Shown in pieces: positions 12,777 through 24,843 of a stretch of DNA of 64,000 nt. A program made the translations under genes and the position numbers. The stretch covers positions 372,001 through 436,000 of the forward strand of contig WTXG01000008.1 in assembly GCA_022496185.1 (NCBI GenBank). Direction: 5' to 3'. The notes under the pieces are model-generated. The model ran no database searches. It worked only from the letters and a program-made list of their open reading frames with translations, and had not been told where the DNA came from. The DNA comes from Multifurca ochricompacta. Taxonomy: Eukaryota > Basidiomycota > Agaricomycetes > Russulales > Russulaceae. How positions within the stretch are numbered: the first letter of the stretch is position 1; every line of letters begins with the position of its first letter.

Positions 12777-14368
12777 TTGTGCCTCCTACTGTTTCTCGCT
12801 GGGTATCACCAGAGCCCACTAAAGAGATACGTAAGGGGATGAATATTCGAGAGGCACGATCGCTTATAAACTGTGTGTAGTTGAGTGGGCTGAACTTGAA
12901 GTGATTGATCTTGCCAGAGCTAGGACTCCAGAGGGGAGGGCGGACCAGGTCGAAAAGGCGCGAGATGCCATGCATAACCAAGGATACTTCTATGTTGTCA
13001 ATCATGGATTGGACAAAGCTCAGGTTTTGCACTCGCCAAATCTGTGTACCCTCGACATCACTAATAATGTCGCCGCTAACTTAGGTGGAGAGAATTTTTG
13101 ACATTGCGGCGGTTCCGTTCGAGCAGGTCAGTCCTGAGGAGAAGAAGGTATACGAGGCAAAGATCAAGGAGACCGGAACTTTTATGGGCTACAAACCTTT
13201 GCAATTTTGGGTGTGTTCCCCCGAGTCGGCACCCAAAGACGATTAAAGCTGACTTTTGCGTGGCGGTCGGCAGCACATCTCAAACGGTGTCAAAGACCGT
13301 ATTGAGCACTATAACTGTATGGACCATCCCTTACGAATTTTTCTACGTTACTCCCCAAAACGACACCAGTTAACCGGAATGTGAATCTCAAACCGCACCC
13401 GAGGCCGTGCGCCCGCTTCTTCCAGAGATCCAAGAATTCATACGACATAATCACATCCAAGTCGTGCATGAAATTGAGAGGTATTGCATTAGCGTGGTGA
13501 AGACGTCTGTCATCGAATTAAAGGTAGACGAGGCTTCTCGCATTGGGTTTAGAACTCCCCGAGGAGACACTTGTCGACATCCATAATTTCGAAGATAAGA
13601 ATAACGCATATTGTAAGTGGTCCGAGTAACCTCTGAGGGACATGTCGGATTCATGAGGATCCAACACCAGGCCGCTTCATGATGTAGTATGTAGAAAAGC
13701 TATTCTTCGATTATCGCAAATGGCACAAAATTCATGCCACAGTTATCCGAGGTCACAAGAGGAAGAGCGGCAAACGGAAAATGTGTGGCTTAAAGGACAT
13801 GCAGGTTCGTCATGACGGCTTAGTCTTTTAGCTGTCAATGAAGATGAGGAAACACGTAGATCATACAACGTTAACCGTACTATACAGTCAACCCATCTCG
13901 GCTCTACAAATTCGCGACGCCGATGAGAAGTGGCGTTGGGTCAAACACTTGGATAATGCGTTGGTATGTCTGATCCTAGGCAATAGCAATCCGAAACGCT
14001 TTCGTTGTGACGGTATAATAGGTTATTAATTGCGGGGACGCACTTGAGATGCTTTCTGGGGGGTATTACAAGTCCGCAATCCATCGCGTCATCCAACCCC
14101 CGGAGGATCAACGCGGGCGCAAGCGTCTAGGAGTATTCTATTTTTGCTATGCCGATGATGACATTCAACTAGAGCCGCTGTCCGCGAGTCCAGTCTTGGA
14201 ACGAGTGGGTATAAAAAGGCGCACGGAGGAGGGGAAGGCACCGTTTATGGAGGCTTGGCGAAAGGCAAGGACGCAGCGTACGGCACATCAGACCTTAAGA
14301 AAAGCTCGGAAGCAGGCGTGGAGGAGGAAGAAATGTTGAAGGGCATCCGTGTTAAACATTATAATTGA
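12777..14368 (+). CDS. 2-oxoglutarate/Fe(II)-dependent dioxygenase, tandem copy 2
   Basis: Second tandem paralogue, starting about 220 bp after copy 1. Start MPSFVPPTVSRWVSPEP; DIOX_N block VEWAELEVIDLARARTPEG and QGYFYVVNHGLDKAQ (the initial join uses an intron ending GTGTAG). The catalytic part has GHADHTTLTVLYSQPISALQ, INCGDALEMLSGGYYKSAIH and RKRLGVFYFCYADDD, so HxD, distal His and Arg are all present. Two single-base losses are inferred. One is at CCC 13398-13400, where PHPEAVRPLLPEIQEF is expected. The other is at AAAGG 14261-14265, after which the terminal GIRVKHYN is out of frame. Copy 3 is intact at both places, which argues for sequence error. It is very close to copy 3, especially in the C-terminal 90 residues, implying a recent duplication. 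Confidence 0.83.
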
Positions 14369-14666
14369 CATCATGATTATAACAAATGTGCACTCGTCAC
14401 TTGCTGATGGTGGAGACTCGATGTCTCGCGTCGAAGGGTTTGTGGGAGAGTATAAAGCAAATAGCTCAGTCTTTGTGATAGAAGACTGAGGTTCTGTGGT
14501 CTACTTTATTGAGTATTACCGCCATCTCCGTGCCATGGCTATTATTCCAACAGTCTTCACCTTACTCTCACGCCATTGTCATCTGATTGTCCTGGTCCCA
14601 GATGAAAGCTTATCTAGCTGAGGAGGATTTCGGACTCTCCCTCCCCCCCACCCGACAATTACACTG

Positions 14667-16252
14667 ATGCCAGCGATTGCGCTCCCTCCTGTGCCTCATT
14701 GGACATCAATAGAACCAACTGGAGAGAAGCGTAAGAGCAAGTCACTTGTGAAAATTCATCGCTTAAGGCCAACATGCAGTTGAATGGGCCGAACTCGAGG
14801 TGATTGATCTTGCTAGAGCCAAGACTACAGAGGGAAGGACAGAACAAGTTGAGAAAGCACGAAATGCTATGCACAATCAGGGATTTTTCTATGTCGTCAA
14901 CCATGGGCTAGACAAGGCTCAGGTTTGTGGGTCAGACATATACGTTTTAACATCGCTTAAGGGGTTTGGAACTAGGTGGAAAGGATTTTTGATATTGCTG
15001 CTGTGCCGTTTGAGCAAGTGGGCTCTGAAGAAAAGAAGCATTTTGAGGCAAGAATCAAGGAGACCGGTTCCTTCATGGGTTACAAACCCTTGCAGTATTG
15101 GGTACGTTCACACAGGCACGTAGACCCACCGGGGCTGTATTTGATCGGATTGGTTGGCAGCACATTGCCAACGGCGTCAGAGACCGCATTGAGCACTATA
15201 ACTGTAAGTGCCATGTTGGGCGAGGGTGACCACCTATGTTACATCGTGCGACACTCCCAGTCAACCGCAACGTGAATTCTAAACCTCACCCTGATGCTTT
15301 GCGACCATTTCTTCCTGAAATTCAAGAATTCGTACGACATAACCACATGAACGTTTTGCACGAGGTCGCGAGGTACGCATTATAATGTTTATATTTTGAA
15401 CATACGGGTCGTCGGACTAAGGGCCGAAAAGGCTCCTTACACTGGGACTAGAGCTTCCCGAGGAGACACTCGTTAACATACATAACTATGAAGAAAGAAT
15501 AACTCATATTGTCAGTCAGTCTTCGTGGTGCATGTAAAGGTCGAGCTTATGACGATCAACACTAGATCGTTTCATGATGTAGTGCGTATTAAGCAGGTTA
15601 TGACCGTCAAAGAAGGGTCTCAAAAAGATTTGCAGTTACCCGCGACCACAAGAAGAAGAAAACAAACGGGAAACGTCTGGATGAAAGGGCACGAAGGTTC
15701 GTCGTGATGGGTTGGTTTCTTCGGCTTGCACGTTGATTTTTACCTCAGATCAAACAAGTTTGAGTATCCTCTACAGTCAACCAATCTCAGCCCTACAAAT
15801 CCGTGACGTCGATAGTAAGTGGCGTTGGGTCAAGCACATCGAAAACGCCCTGGTACGTCTCGGGCACCGACAGTCTACAAAGGCGTTCCTATATTACAGC
15901 TCCATAGGTCATCAATTGCGGCAGGACACTAGAGATGCTTTCTGGGGGATATTACAGATCCGCAATACATCGTGTTGTCCAACCCCCGCAAGATCAGCGC
16001 GGGAATCGGCGCCTAGGGGTGTTCTATTTTTGCTATGCTGATGACGATGTTCAGCTCGAGCCGTTGTCCGCGAGTCCTGTCCTGCAGCGGGTAGGTATAA
16101 AAAGGCGTATGGAGGAGGGAAAGGCACCCTTGTCTGGACCTTGGCGAGAGGCCTACATTGCTGCCTATGGTACATCAGAACTTGAGAAAGGCGCAGAAGA
16201 AGGCATAGAAGAAGAAGAGTTGCACGGTATTCGCGTGAAGCATTACAATTAA
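14667..16252 (+). CDS. 2-oxoglutarate/Fe(II)-dependent dioxygenase, tandem copy 3
   Basis: Third tandem paralogue, about 300 bp after copy 2. Start MPAIALPPVPHWTSIEPTGE; N-terminal block VEWAELEVIDLARAKTTEGR and QGFFYVVNHGLDKAQ; middle YWHIANGVRDRIEHYN. The catalytic core has GHEDQTSLSILYSQPISALQ (HxD), the segment SGGYYRSAIHRVVQPPQDQ (distal His) and RRLGVFYFCYADDD. It ends GIRVKHYN at TAA 16250-16252. Two single-base losses are inferred, at AAA 15494-15496 (YEEKNNSY expected) and AAA 15664-15666 (NKTGNVWMKGHE expected). Copy 2 reads through the equivalent sites. Intron positions match copies 1 and 2. The three same-strand genes probably have separate promoters, because each spacer is over 200 bp. 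Confidence 0.83.
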
Positions 16253-16763
16253 AATGTAACTCGGATAGCTCCACCCGACCCGATTTATGAAAGTAAGCCC
16301 GTTCGTCTTTAGCCCATTCATGTACACCTGAGGCATGTTTCCCTGGGCTTGTATATGGCCTGTGCTGTTCTGCTCTAGAGAGAGTGGCAGACTTAATGCT
16401 TCTTGGCGCTGGAATCTGCGTCTTTTGCCGACCGAATTTCTCCTAAGCTTGATCTGTCGTGAGCCTCCGCCGTGATTAGTCTCATTTGATCTCACGTCTT
16501 ATGCGGTCACCTCACGCTCTATGCTAACCCAGGAGTTATATAAATGTGTGACCTGTGTACGGCCATGCAAAAAAGAGGTAACCGTCATCATTTCCGTGGC
16601 CTCTTACCCGTGCTGAGGTACAGCACACTACCTAATATGGGCATGAGCCGGTGGAAAATCTGAGGACGATCTCGTGGTGCTACACTTCACAGTTCCGGTC
16701 GACAGGACACTCCTCGTCAACACCAGTGTAATGTAGGAGGTTAGGAAAATCTCCATGTAGGTG
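16253..16763. other. Intergenic region between convergent dioxygenase 3 and siderophore synthetase
   Basis: About 510 bp between two stop codons. A TTATATAAAT motif lies at about 16535-16544 but no gene starts after it on the plus strand. No coding or RNA feature is recognised. Confidence 0.55.
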
Positions 16764-18876
16764 CTAGCGATTGGCGGGCTCATCAAGAAAAGTTTTTACA
16801 GCAAGGGCGAGAGAGCTCACGTGTCTATACATCCCAGCCATACGCATGCGGATGAAGCATTTTCCTGGCAATGTCTTCGACTCTTCACCCAGCCAAGCCT
16901 CCTCGAGGGCATGACCAGCTGGAATCACCTCTCGAAGACGCATGCGTATAACTTGCCATCCCTTACCATTATAATGAAGCCCAAGCACGCGGACGAGCTG
17001 CTGGAGGTGATTGTGAATCATAGTGTGATACATGCGCGTATAGACATCCTCCAGTGTCTCGGCGACTATCGAATGACCTGGAAGGACATCCAGCGTGACA
17101 CCTGTTGACGCAAAAAGAGTGGGCGGGTGAACACGCAGGCCACCAAAGTCACGGATCACGAAACCACGAAGCTCGTGTGGAGCTGAGAGAGAAAAGCGCG
17201 CAACAGTATTCTGCGGGTGTGCTTCGAATGCGACTCCGTCTTGAAGCATTGGGGGTAGAAACGCGGCGAAGAAAAGACGCGCAAAACTGTGGCAGGAGAC
17301 GGTTCTAGCTCGGACATTAAGTAGACATTGGTGGAATGCCACACCCACTTGTCAAGCCACTTGATACGTTTTCATCTGTATCCAGCCCAAAAGCCCTGAC
17401 GACGCTGGGTGTAACACCGTCCGTGCCCACATGACCGCGCTCCACGAGGCTCGTGCAGACGATAAGGCGCTCCCCCGGGTCTCACTGCCATTCTCGTGGC
17501 ATTCGCGCACGATCGCAGAGCAGTGTTTCGCCGTATCGCTATCAGGCGCAACATGCACAACACTTGCTAATTCTCGCGCGACGGTAAGCAAAGACGGGTC
17601 AAAGTGTAGAGCAGGAACGACTGCTGCTGAGAAGCGGGGGCCGACATACGCGCTTGCGGGCGATATTGTGCGAAACGCAGATGTCAGTTTGATTCCAACG
17701 CCGAGTTTGAGATGCGTTGTCGGCAGGATTTCAGGAAGTATTACCGACCTAAAGTCGCTCAGCCGGTGACTCAAAAATTGATGCAACGATGGCGCAAATA
17801 CCGGACGCTCTGCTGAGCACGGGCTTGCACACTGAATTCCTCAGGATAAATTATTGCTTCTTCGAACTTGTCACGTATTAGTGGCACCTGCAACTCATGT
17901 ACCGGTAGAACGATGTAATCGTCTAGAATTTCGAGTGCTTTCCTGCGTTTCCTATCGCTGCTTCGAGAACGGGCCGGGTGAGGTTCTCGAACTCGCCAGT
18001 GATAAATAAATTCGTCCGAGGGAGTGCCGCGAGCCGCAAACGTGGGGAATATAGATCATAGCTCCCCGGAGCTAGCGAGGGCATAGGTGGTAAGAAGTAG
18101 CGTGTCTTATGCATCTGGTTATACAGGTAAGTCGCATTACCTGATCGACGTGGATGTGATACGAACGGGATGGGTGGGATGACCCTCGACAATAGACTGT
18201 TCCCAGTCAATGCTAAGTGACGAAAGAGTGGGCGCATTTGGTGGATAGTCGTACGAGTGGGCTTGCCACCGTACAGAACTTTCAAGCTCGTCAGAGATGT
18301 CCGAACGTGTGGCATGATCCAGATTGATACTCGTGGCGAAATTATCCCACAGAATTATCGGACTATTCACCTCCTTGATAATGGTGGTCCGAAAGAAGGA
18401 CCATCCTGGCTGGGAAAAAACCTGCTGAATCGCTAAGGTCAGGTCACTTGGAGGTAGCTGTGGGTGACCTGTAACTGAGCGTGATTCAACTCGCGTAAAA
18501 CTGATAGCTATACCTCCTCGTTTTCATCTGAATCACAGCGCTCGGAAGTCACCAATACAGAGGGAAACATGTCGATGGGGTCCAGTAATCCAATCTCCTT
18601 GCCGCGAGGGTCGCTCGAGTCGTGTTTGAAGACCGGGGCGTGTCTGAGTACGATGATAGCAAGAACATCTCCTTGAGAATATATCTCGTATTCATGAGCG
18701 AGGGTATTTGATGTTGATGTTTGTACATTTAGCACGACACCGATGCCAACGCTATCTAACCATCGGAGAGGAACATATATAGCACGAACTAGGGACTCTG
18801 TGACGAGGCAGGAAAGGAGCCGTGCAGTTGTAGCAAAGGCTGCACGCTTTCTGAAGATTGAGACGACATCTCTCAA
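16764..18876 (-). CDS. IucA/IucC-type NRPS-independent siderophore synthetase
   Basis: NIS synthetase: family members use ATP to condense citrate or other carboxylates with amines or alcohols to build siderophores. The N-terminal helix RAAFATTARLLSCLVTESLV is typical. ATP/substrate motifs are all present: GHPTHPMHKTRYFLPPMP (joined over an intron near 18105-18155), LDDYIVLPVHELQVP, IKLTSAFRTISPASAYVGP, FEAHPQNTVARF, FVIRDFGGLRVHPPTL and a C-terminal FhuF-like block with GLHYNGKGW and KCFIRMRMAGMYR. Length is about 600 residues, normal for the family. Four single-base losses are inferred, at TTT 17948-17950, CC 17801-17802, CCCCC 17472-17476 and TT 17361-17362 (plus-strand positions), each restoring a known motif flank. 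The gene has several introns, so it is a nuclear fungal gene and not bacterial contamination. It lies head-to-tail with the Zn2Cys6 regulator upstream. Confidence 0.85.
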
Positions 18877-19073
18877 CGTTAACGAATTGATTCCGAATAG
18901 AACATTTTATGGGTTCTGAATGAGATAGCTAACTGTCCATGAGCATGAGCACGAGGTCCATCATAGCATCATTTTATCAAAAGATTATGATTATCAGATG
19001 ATTGTTCATATGTATGGTACGGCAGCCCTAACTTGATATGATCCATTGCATCTATGCCTCCCAACAGTAACCA

Positions 19074-22000
19074 TCACCGATAGCCAACACTGCTCATCTG
19101 TTCCTGATACTGAGCGAAGTCTACAGGCGGCATTTGCCTCATCCATCCAAACCCTGAAAAAAGGGATTGCGTCGGAAAGATGAAAAGACAATGGAGGCAT
19201 ACCCTTACGTACCTGGTAACATTGCATCATTCATGTCAGATAGTGATGACAATGATTGCATCGATTCGAGAAAGTCGTTATCAAAAGGCAACGGAGCGTA
19301 AAAAAATTCGGATGCCGTCAGACCGAGCGCCGAACCGCCGGTGGATGTTGAAGAATAACCTTCCGTTGACCATGCAAAGTGATCGAAGGGCGTCGTGGTA
19401 CGTGTGGGAAGAGGATCAAAATAGTTCATGGTGGCAGGTTGCGTCGCTATGGGAGCCAAGTTGGTATGATGGCCGGTAGTGATCGGAATCACTGAGGCTT
19501 TTCGCTTCGACCGAGACAAGCGGGATGATCGACTTGGTGGAGTTTTCACGCATTCAAGAAGCCCACCAATGAAACGAGAATAGAGCCGAGGACCGTGACG
19601 ATCGTCTACACCGATGTCAGGAGAGCCATGAAACTCTACAGCACGTTCTACTATCCGAATAATATCGGCACGCTGCATCGGTGTGATGTACGATGCGTAT
19701 TTCGGTTGGAGCAACTGAAGCATCTATTAGCCGAGCATGTAGGAGAAAAAGAGAGACGACAGAGGGCGCACTCTGATCAAAAACGTGCACGAGAATGCGA
19801 CAAAAATTGTCTGCGACTCCGGGCCGTGTCTGACGTAGATCCCTAAGCAGCAAATCAGACAAAGAAAACCGTCGGTTTATGACTGGTGCTCACTCTGAGA
19901 AGGTCTACCGATATCATCAACCATAGCGCTAACCACATCTGATGCGGCACGGATGCACTGCGCAACGAGGGAAGCAGCCTGAGACACAGCATAGACAGGA
20001 GCGAATGATGACCCACTCTATTCAAGAAAGGATTCTCATCTGTGTTGCCCTTGCCAAAAGCGTGCTGGAAGCCAAACGCTAACGCAACTAGCCTTGCATA
20101 ACTGTATCCCAATCTCAAGAGTCCCATACGGAAGCGATTTTGTGAGTTATTAGTGTCTGTGTTCTCCAATTTGCTGAACCATTGTTGCCTCAAGTCCTCG
20201 ATCTTGTCATCGGTTTCGCTCGCGAGCCGGCTGAGATCAATTTCCTGAAAAGCGCGCACGTGTCAATGAACACGCAACAGCGACAAGGTGGGAGCATGCC
20301 TTGTTCAAGCCAGTTGGATGCTCGGGGTTGCTATATACTTTCATCAAAAAATCGCTCAAAACCCTTAATTCGGCGTTATATGCGCAGAGATGTATATCGA
20401 AGTGTTCCATATTGGACTCTGACGAGTTCCACCATTCGTGGGAGTGACTCGCCACATAGTCCGCGTTATTTATTACTGTCGTCTTGCCATACTGCGAACC
20501 TAAGGAGCGATCGAGGTTGAAGCAGTTCAACCAAGCACGCGTCCGATTCAACATCTCGCGGGCATGTAGCTCGTTACGGGGCCGCGCGGTATTTGGATGG
20601 TGAAGATTCATGTCCATGGCTACGCGGATCCCCTGACCAAGATAGATCCAAGAGCGATCGTCCTCCCATCGACGTGCGGGGATGGGATACAAGCTCAACA
20701 AATAAAATGCTTGGACGACCTCGACGCGCTTTTGGCCGCCTAGGAACGCAGCCCCGGCCTCCTGCCGCGCGTATTCCATAGCAGTTGGGTATAGATCCGG
20801 GCGCTCGGTGTCATATCGCGAGGCGATCGCACAAACTACAAGCACATAACAACTTGTGAGATGATTATACCTCAAATCGCAATGGCTGTGACTGACTGAC
20901 TGTGAATAAAAAAGGGCACCTCCAGTAGACTTGCTGAGCTGTGTAGAGCTTAGGGTCGAGAAGGGAAACAGAGATATTCATCCAGTCAAAGTATCTTGCG
21001 AAAGAGGTCAGGAAGGCTCGCGGATGGGCACAAAGGAATGATGTACATCTTAAACAATTTTTCGGCTTCTGCAGGGGTAATGATATTCTTCCGCAGGAGA
21101 GGAGGTATTCGATATCCCGGAGGATCAAGTCTCATTGGGTCAGGATCCATGGCTACAGTCAGATCAGCCAGAAGTGAGTGCCGTTGACAGTTTTGATACC
21201 CACGAGCTCGGAAGAAATCCTCATTCGCCACTCCTAAGTCACTCGCATCGCTTATAATGCTTGCCGGTCGCTTCGGCTTGGCCCTTCCAACACTGAGCGC
21301 GGCCATCATGCCGAATGGGCTAGCCTGGGCAGGGAGGCCGACCATCTTCGTGCGACCGCTCGGAGAGGCCTTAGCAGAAGGTCTCTGCTCACGAGTGATG
21401 CTTCGCCCTCCAGGGGACAGATAGTCAGGATCGACTTCATCCTCGCTAGCACTACTATCATTAACGAGGTGGTAGTCGTCATCACTCGAAGAGTCCTCTA
21501 GATCCTGATCGACAAGATCCTTCTTGGCCGTACTGGAGCCTCCCAGACGGATAAATTCACCAAATGCCTCAAGATTTTCGCGAGCTCTTGCTATCCACTC
21601 TGAATTTTCTTGACTGATTTTGGAGTCAGCGCCACTGACGGAAGATGCCGTATCGATTGAAGATGCGACTTCTGCGGCATGGCCAAATGATTCTGAAAGT
21701 GTCCCGCTACCTGGTGATTCCAGAATCGAGGAACGTGCGAATTCTGTGGGAAGGCTGAGCGTGAATTGGGTGACTTTCTTGTCGGGCGTCTGCATTGTCT
21801 CAAGTTGAGCCATGAGCTCCTTGATTTGAGTGGCTTGTTCACGAATCTTGGCGAGAAGGAGTTCGCGTTTACTAGAGGAACGGCAAATCAAGAGATATCC
21901 CGCGCTGTTTTAGAGAAAGGAGCAACATACGGTGGAGGTCGCCTCTGCTTCCGACCAGGAATAACGCACTCCTGGGATGCTTTTATGCAACGATCGCATG

Positions 22001-22761
22001 TATCATAGTCCTCCTTAAAGTGGCAGCGAACCTACTAGCAGTCGAGATCCGAGTTGCAAAGGAAATCAATAAGACAACACACCTTGAGACCCCTACAGCG
22101 TGCGCATGCGCGCTTCAGTTTTTCAGCCGATAATAGTTGTGCAGTGTCACTGCGTGCTTGAGCGTTGCCATCCCCCCCATCTTCGTCTTGTTCTTCTGGT
22201 CTCTGCCGCTTGTTGCTCATTGTGGAGTCGGCCTGTGATGTAAGGAGTATCGAATCCAGAAAATGGCGGTGCGAGTGTCTCGGATGTTGTGATGACGGGA
22301 AGGGAAACTCGAGAGCGGTAATCGCGCTCAGGGGTCTGGTGAGGAAAAGTAGAAGATGTGTACGTGCTCGCGACTGATGGAGTATGATAGGATGACTCAG
22401 TCATGGCGGGAAGTGTAGGGTCAAAGGCATGCTGGGTGTCCACAAAATAGTCGTGTTGTGGTTGCTGATGATCGGAGTAGCCAGAGTTGGTATAAGATGG
22501 ATATTGATCTGCCGAGGGAAGAAGCGATGACGAGTGAGATATTTGATTGTAAGTAGAGCCATAGTCGAAGGAAGATAAAGTAGCATCTGATGAGTGTTCA
22601 TGAGAAGCTGACGTTGGGAATCCAAGATGTGACCTCTCCTCTGAAGATTGAGGGTAAGAATACGTTGGGACTGGTTGCTGCTGGGATTGCAGCGCGGCCC
22701 ATTGTTGTTGCTGCTGAGGGTTGTAAGACTGAGATTGAGATTGTGGGTCCTCGGCAGACAT
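19074..22761 (-). CDS. Zn(II)2Cys6 transcription factor with fungal-specific TF domain
   Basis: Large (about 900-950 residue) nuclear regulator. A Gln/Ser-rich N-terminus begins MSAEDPQSQ (22761) and leads through ADSTMSNKRQRPEEQDED to the binuclear cluster ACARCRGLKVRCHFKEDYD then TCDRCIKASQECVIPGRK. Its spacing is C-x2-C-x6-C-x8-C-x2-C-x6-C, interrupted by an intron after GLK. A heptad-like segment (KIREQATQIKELMAQLE) follows. The middle homology region has YFDWMNISVSLLDPKLYTAQ, VCAIASRYDTERPDLYPTA, YPIPARRWEDDRSWIYLGQG, LNLHHPNTARPRNELHARE and NCFNLDRSLGSQYGKT. A final exon gives GFGWMRQMPPVDFAQY. It resembles PriB-like regulators of Agaricomycetes; I am not certain of that name. It is 200 bp upstream of the siderophore synthetase and on the same strand, so it could control it. 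Confidence 0.82.
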
Positions 22762-23407
22762 TTCCCCGACGGGACTGTTGATTCGACCTTGGGTTATAGC
22801 AAACAACTAGTCAATTGATCAAATGTAAGACTAAAAAAATTTAAGACTCTTACGGGGAAAAGGTGAGTGGCTACGTAAAAGTATGAAGGCAGAAGAGTGC
22901 AATATATTAAAGGAAGGTGAGCGTTAATATACACACGGTCACGGAGAAAAGGAAAACGAGCTTGCGATGCGAGGTATTGGGAATGAAGACTCGTAAAGGA
23001 CTCGGACTCGGACTCGAATTATTTATTACAAATAAAATAAAATAAAAATACACACAGCGCTGTGGGTGGTGGTATAGACCGGTGAAAGAAAAAACCGGAA
23101 GTGTGTCAAGTGAAGTTTACAGTCGACATATGATATGATATGATATGATATGGTCGACGACGCCGTAATGGGTCCGCGATGGGCGCTGGCAATCAATGCT
23201 CGCTCGCACTCGCACTCGCAACAAATGGACAACTAGGGAGGAGACAGTTTTACAAATCCAGATTTATCACCTCAACAAGTTATTTTGACTAAGCATGACG
23301 TTACACGTTACCACGTTCTTCACGCATACAGAAGGCGTATTGCGCCGTGGGCCATATATTAGGAGGGGGGGGGGTAGAATAGGGAGTAAGGAAGGGAAAA
23401 TAACACA
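22762..23407. other. Intergenic, divergent promoter with ATATG and CACTCG repeats
   Basis: Lies between the divergent regulator and SDR genes. It holds an ATATG tandem run (about 23127-23150), a short GGACTCGGACTCG repeat (about 23000-23015), AAATAAAATAAAAT at about 23028-23046 and a GGGGGGGG run near 23367. No gene seen. Confidence 0.55.
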
Positions 23408-24843
23408 ATGACATCTTCTAAGACGCACATCCTCTTGACTGGTGCTACCGGTACGCTGCCAAATTCTGAACCCTTGCTAAGGAGTCGAATGGGTGCGTTA
23501 ACCGCCTCTCTCTCTCAGGTTATATCGGAGGTTCTGTCCTCCAACGTCTACTTGATCATCCTAAAAGGGATACATTTGAAATCACCGCGCTAGTTCGGAG
23601 TGTGGACAAGGCAGATCGACTAAACGCTCTTGGCGTCAACACCTCTGTTGCGTCACTGTCAGACCACGAAAAAATCAGCGAATTCGTTGCCGCGTCAAAT
23701 GTCGTTATTCATACAGTAACGGGATAACCATCGTTTCTGATCCCTCACTGCTGTACTAATTCCAATCCGTAGGCAGATGCGGACAACCTTGAGGCCGTAA
23801 GGGCTATTCTTCGTGGTTTGAAAGCCCGCCACGACAAGTCTGGCGAGGTCCCTATTTATATTCACACGGTGCGCTAAGCCGATGTCATTCTTGAATAGTA
23901 GTAATTGACTTCTCCCGTGCAGTCCGGCACAGGTAATGCCTTACCACATTGCTAGGCTTGGGCTGATTGTATTGTTGAAGGTGTGCTCATTGACGATGCC
24001 GCCGGTCTGCGTGACACGGATGTCGTTTATGTCGACACCAATACTGAACAAATTGAGAGTCTTCCCCTTACGGCTGTGCACCGGCAGGTCGACTTGGATA
24101 TTGTTGCCGCGGACAAGGAAGGTTAGTCTGCCTTTGAACAAGACGAGAGACAATTAAAAATACTCAACACCACCCGCTCACGTATCCTAGGATACGTTCG
24201 CACCTACATTGTCTTACCTTCGACCGTTTATGGAATCGCGACCGGAAAGCTTTTCGATCTCAAAATCTCCAACGCATATTCAATTCAAATTCCTATCGCG
24301 ATCAAGGCGAGTCTGGACAGAGGCCAAGGTGGAGTGATCGGAGAGGGAAAGAATATCTGGCCACATGTCGAAATCCATGAGTGTGGGTCATTAATAGCCC
24401 AAGATGATCTAGTTCCCCCTTGTCTAAGCCCTCTTTCAGTGGCCGAACTGTACCAAATTATTCTCGACGCCGCTCTGTCCGATCCGGGCACCCCACACGG
24501 TCGTGAAGGATTCTACTTTGGTGAAAATGGGGAATACAGGCTTTATGACGTAGCAAGGGCGTACTCACAGGCATTATACGACTTGGGCAAGGGAAGGAGT
24601 CCCGATCCAACCTCATTCACTAGTGAAGAAGCCGAGAAGTACTTTGGGGTAATTTTATTCTCTCGGACGGAATGTTTACGTATCCAGTGGCTGATGCCCA
24701 CATATTAGGGTCCCTGGCTCGGTAGTAATTCGCGCTGCAAGGCAGAGAGGGCCAGAACACTGGGATGGAAGCCGACAAAGGTCTCTAAAGACTTCCTCGA
24801 GAGTATCCGGCCGGAAGTGGAAGCAATTGTGGCTCAGAAGTGA
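23408..24843 (+). CDS. Extended SDR / NAD(P)-dependent epimerase-like protein
   Basis: Rossmann-fold NAD(P)-binding protein. The nucleotide motif HILLTGATG is joined over an intron to YIGGSVLQRLL, giving GATGYIGG. LVRSVDKADRLNALGV and SNVVIHTVTG follow the second and fourth strands, and VYGIATGKLFDLK and ENGEYRLYDVARAYSQALYD follow later. The protein is about 345 residues and ends RPEVEAIVAQK. The canonical YxxxK pair is not evident: the region after IHTSGTG reads VLIDDAAGLRD, so the protein may be an NmrA-like sensor or an atypical reductase. Six or so introns. It is divergently transcribed from the Zn2Cys6 regulator, so the 0.65 kb between them may be a shared promoter. No frame break is needed. 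Confidence 0.8.
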
